Source: a bacterium (GTDB lineage: Bacteria; Acidobacteriota; HRBIN11; JAKEFK01). Taken from it: 35,009 bases of DNA. Position 1 is the stretch's first letter, and the number at the start of each line of letters is the position of its first letter. Location: the NCBI GenBank assembly GCA_022616075.1, contig JAKEFK010000010.1, positions 1-35,009 on the forward strand, given 5' to 3'. A model generated the notes under the pieces. It did not search any database, was not told the origin of the DNA, and saw only the letters and a program-made list of their open reading frames with translations. Both the position numbers and the translations under genes were made by a program. Positions 33,986-35,009 of the stretch are shown piece after piece.

Positions 33986-34093
33986 ATGAAAATCGCATTG
34001 TTTTCAGATATTCATGGTACCGTGTCTGGCGGAGGTAGGATATTCACATATGGAACAGAATCAATTCAGAAGCTGGATCGAACAATTTCATAA
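33986..34093 (+). pseudogene. Start fragment of a YfcE/MJ0936-type metallophosphoesterase
   Basis: The frame begins MKIALFSDIHGT, the exact start typical of small metallophosphoesterases (motif DxH). After that the 35-codon frame loses any resemblance (VSGGGRIFTYG...) and stops at 34093. Its 3' part overlaps the start of the PhyH-like pseudogene in another frame. It may be the remnant of a gene truncated by a deletion; a chance match over eleven residues is less likely but possible. Confidence 0.4.
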
Positions 34094-34818
34094 AGATGGC
34101 TTTCTTGTTCTTCCGGAAATATTGGATTAGAAAACTTGCGACCAGCTAAAATTCGATTTAGATAAAGAGCTTCAGAAGAAGTTTAAAGAGAAATACAAAA
34201 CGTCCAGATTCATCAGGAAGCGGATGTTTGAAGTCTCGGAAGCGAATCTCGAACTTTTCTGGAAAGAACCGATCGTCACATTTGCAGAGAAATTGATTGG
34301 AGACACAGGAGCACCTGATCAGGAATCTTATGAAGGTGGAGTGCCGGCTGCCAATGAAGTCCATGTCATTCATAACAACAGTTTTAAGATGACACCCCTC
34401 ATGTGATTTCATTGGATGGGAAGCCGATGCAGAATGTCCAATTAAATGTGTTGTGCTTGACCTGCCTGTATTATCTGACCGACGTCCTAACCATTGATAA
34501 CGGACCGACCGAAGTAATCAGGGGAAGTCATCTTTTTGGCAAAGCATGCACGGTGATATAACCGGCTATGAGAACAGAAAAGTTACGTGCCTCGGATCAG
34601 CCGGAACTGTTGTGATGTTCAACAATCAGGTTTGGCATCGCGGAGCCAGAACAATTCAGATCAAGCACGTGACTCAAATTACCTATGCGAAAAGATTAGT
34701 CGGACATAAGTATGGAACATTTATGAACTACGTGATGCCGAGTCATGTCTATTCCAGGATTCACGATAAACGAAAATTGCGTTTGTTGGGATTTTTAAGT
34801 CATGGCGCCTATGGCTAA
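34050..34818 (+). pseudogene. Phytanoyl-CoA dioxygenase (PhyH)-type pseudogene
   Basis: Three frames together give a PhyH-family sequence: frame 34050-34406 (FHKDGFLVLPEIL, then VHVIHNNSFKMTP), frame 34397-34558 (PHVISLDGKPMQNV, YYLTDVLTIDNGPTEVI, GSHLFGKA), and frame 34546-34818 (VTCLGSAGTVVMFNNQVWHRGA, MNYVMPSHVY). Lesions: an in-frame TAG at 34128, a frameshift with an apparent deletion at about 34395, and a frameshift at about 34545. The deletion removes the WHxD-type segment that carries two iron ligands, so even repaired frames would be inactive. The distal His in VWHRG remains. The family hydroxylates small molecules using Fe(II) and 2-oxoglutarate. The stop lies at 34816-34818. Confidence 0.85.
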
Positions 34819-35009
34819 TGAACATTTGAGAGATTTCTTTTCTCACCACCTCATCCTTGACCGCGCTGCCGCCACTTCGCACTTGTATTCCCCAAAAAGA
34901 GAGTACAATGAAGGCGAAGGTCAGCAATCACCAACGTATTTTACCGCTTCCACCCGCTGGCCCAAAAGCAAATGCTTCTCCTTAATCGAGCCTTCGCAGA
35001 AGTCGTCAG
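34819..35009. other. Right edge, no recognised gene
   Basis: No motif was recognised. A minus-strand frame enters from the right edge and stops at 34921 (ends LLLGQRVEAVKYVGDC), which could be the C-terminus of a gene outside the window. A plus-strand frame from ATG at 34811 stays open to the edge but has no ribosome-binding site and an unlikely composition. Confidence 0.3.

Noticed and set aside
1-35009. tRNA, rRNA, phage or transposase genes
   Set aside because: Both strands were scanned for T-arm-like sequences, rRNA segments, DDE/Y1 motifs and integrase signatures; none was convincing. A proper tRNAscan, Rfam and IS search could still find something.

Overview
The window reads as chromosomal DNA of an uncultivated, free-living Gram-negative-type bacterium. 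The best guess is Acidobacteriota or a close relative. The evidence is the mix of long eukaryotic-type Ser/Thr kinases with TolB-like and TPR tails, secreted PD40 beta-propeller amidohydrolases, very long M14 carboxypeptidases and BatA-like VWA proteins. No rRNA, tRNA, ribosomal-protein or other taxonomic marker gene is present, so this is inference. Base composition is close to balanced by eye. No CRISPR array, transposase, integrase or phage gene was seen.

Left part (1-6.5 kb), signalling. A zinc-ribbon/FHA adaptor faces a receiver-kinase-receiver hybrid protein. Next come a membrane Ser/Thr kinase with TolB-like and TPR domains and, upstream of it in the same operon, an M48 (Ste24-type) membrane protease. 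Middle part (6.5-21.6 kb), mostly cell-envelope and housekeeping functions. It holds a secreted beta-propeller amidohydrolase, a secreted M14 peptidase, a membrane protein with two VWA domains around a GATase-like domain, a branched-chain-amino-acid-type binding lipoprotein, a transglutaminase-like protein, AlkB, a small outer-membrane-type protein, a short heptad-repeat protein, an ApaH-like phosphoesterase and a secreted beta-helix protein.

Right part (21.6-32.6 kb), the most unusual region. A minus-strand operon encodes a low-molecular-weight tyrosine phosphatase, a PfkB-fold/AAA+/RyR-repeat fusion, and a two-TM protein with two TrkA-N domains and RyR repeats. A plus-strand pair diverges from it: a dual-specificity-type phosphatase translationally coupled to an all-helical protein. 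The two large proteins end in the same tandem RyR module, which suggests one ligand-sensing or protein-docking system. A VapBC-type pair separates this island from a two-gene operon of an OB-fold AAA+ (MoxR/CobS-like) ATPase and a HEXXH-VWA protein.

The last 2 kb are decaying. They contain a LamG-domain gene broken by frameshifts, a short metallophosphoesterase start, and a PhyH-type dioxygenase pseudogene that has lost its metal-binding segment. Many intergenic gaps hold palindromes carrying the tetranucleotide GTAG (or CTAC on the other strand) beside a hairpin, the hallmark of REP/BIME elements. Several genes without a Shine-Dalgarno sequence have a TANNNT box 6-9 nt before the start codon, hinting at leaderless mRNAs.
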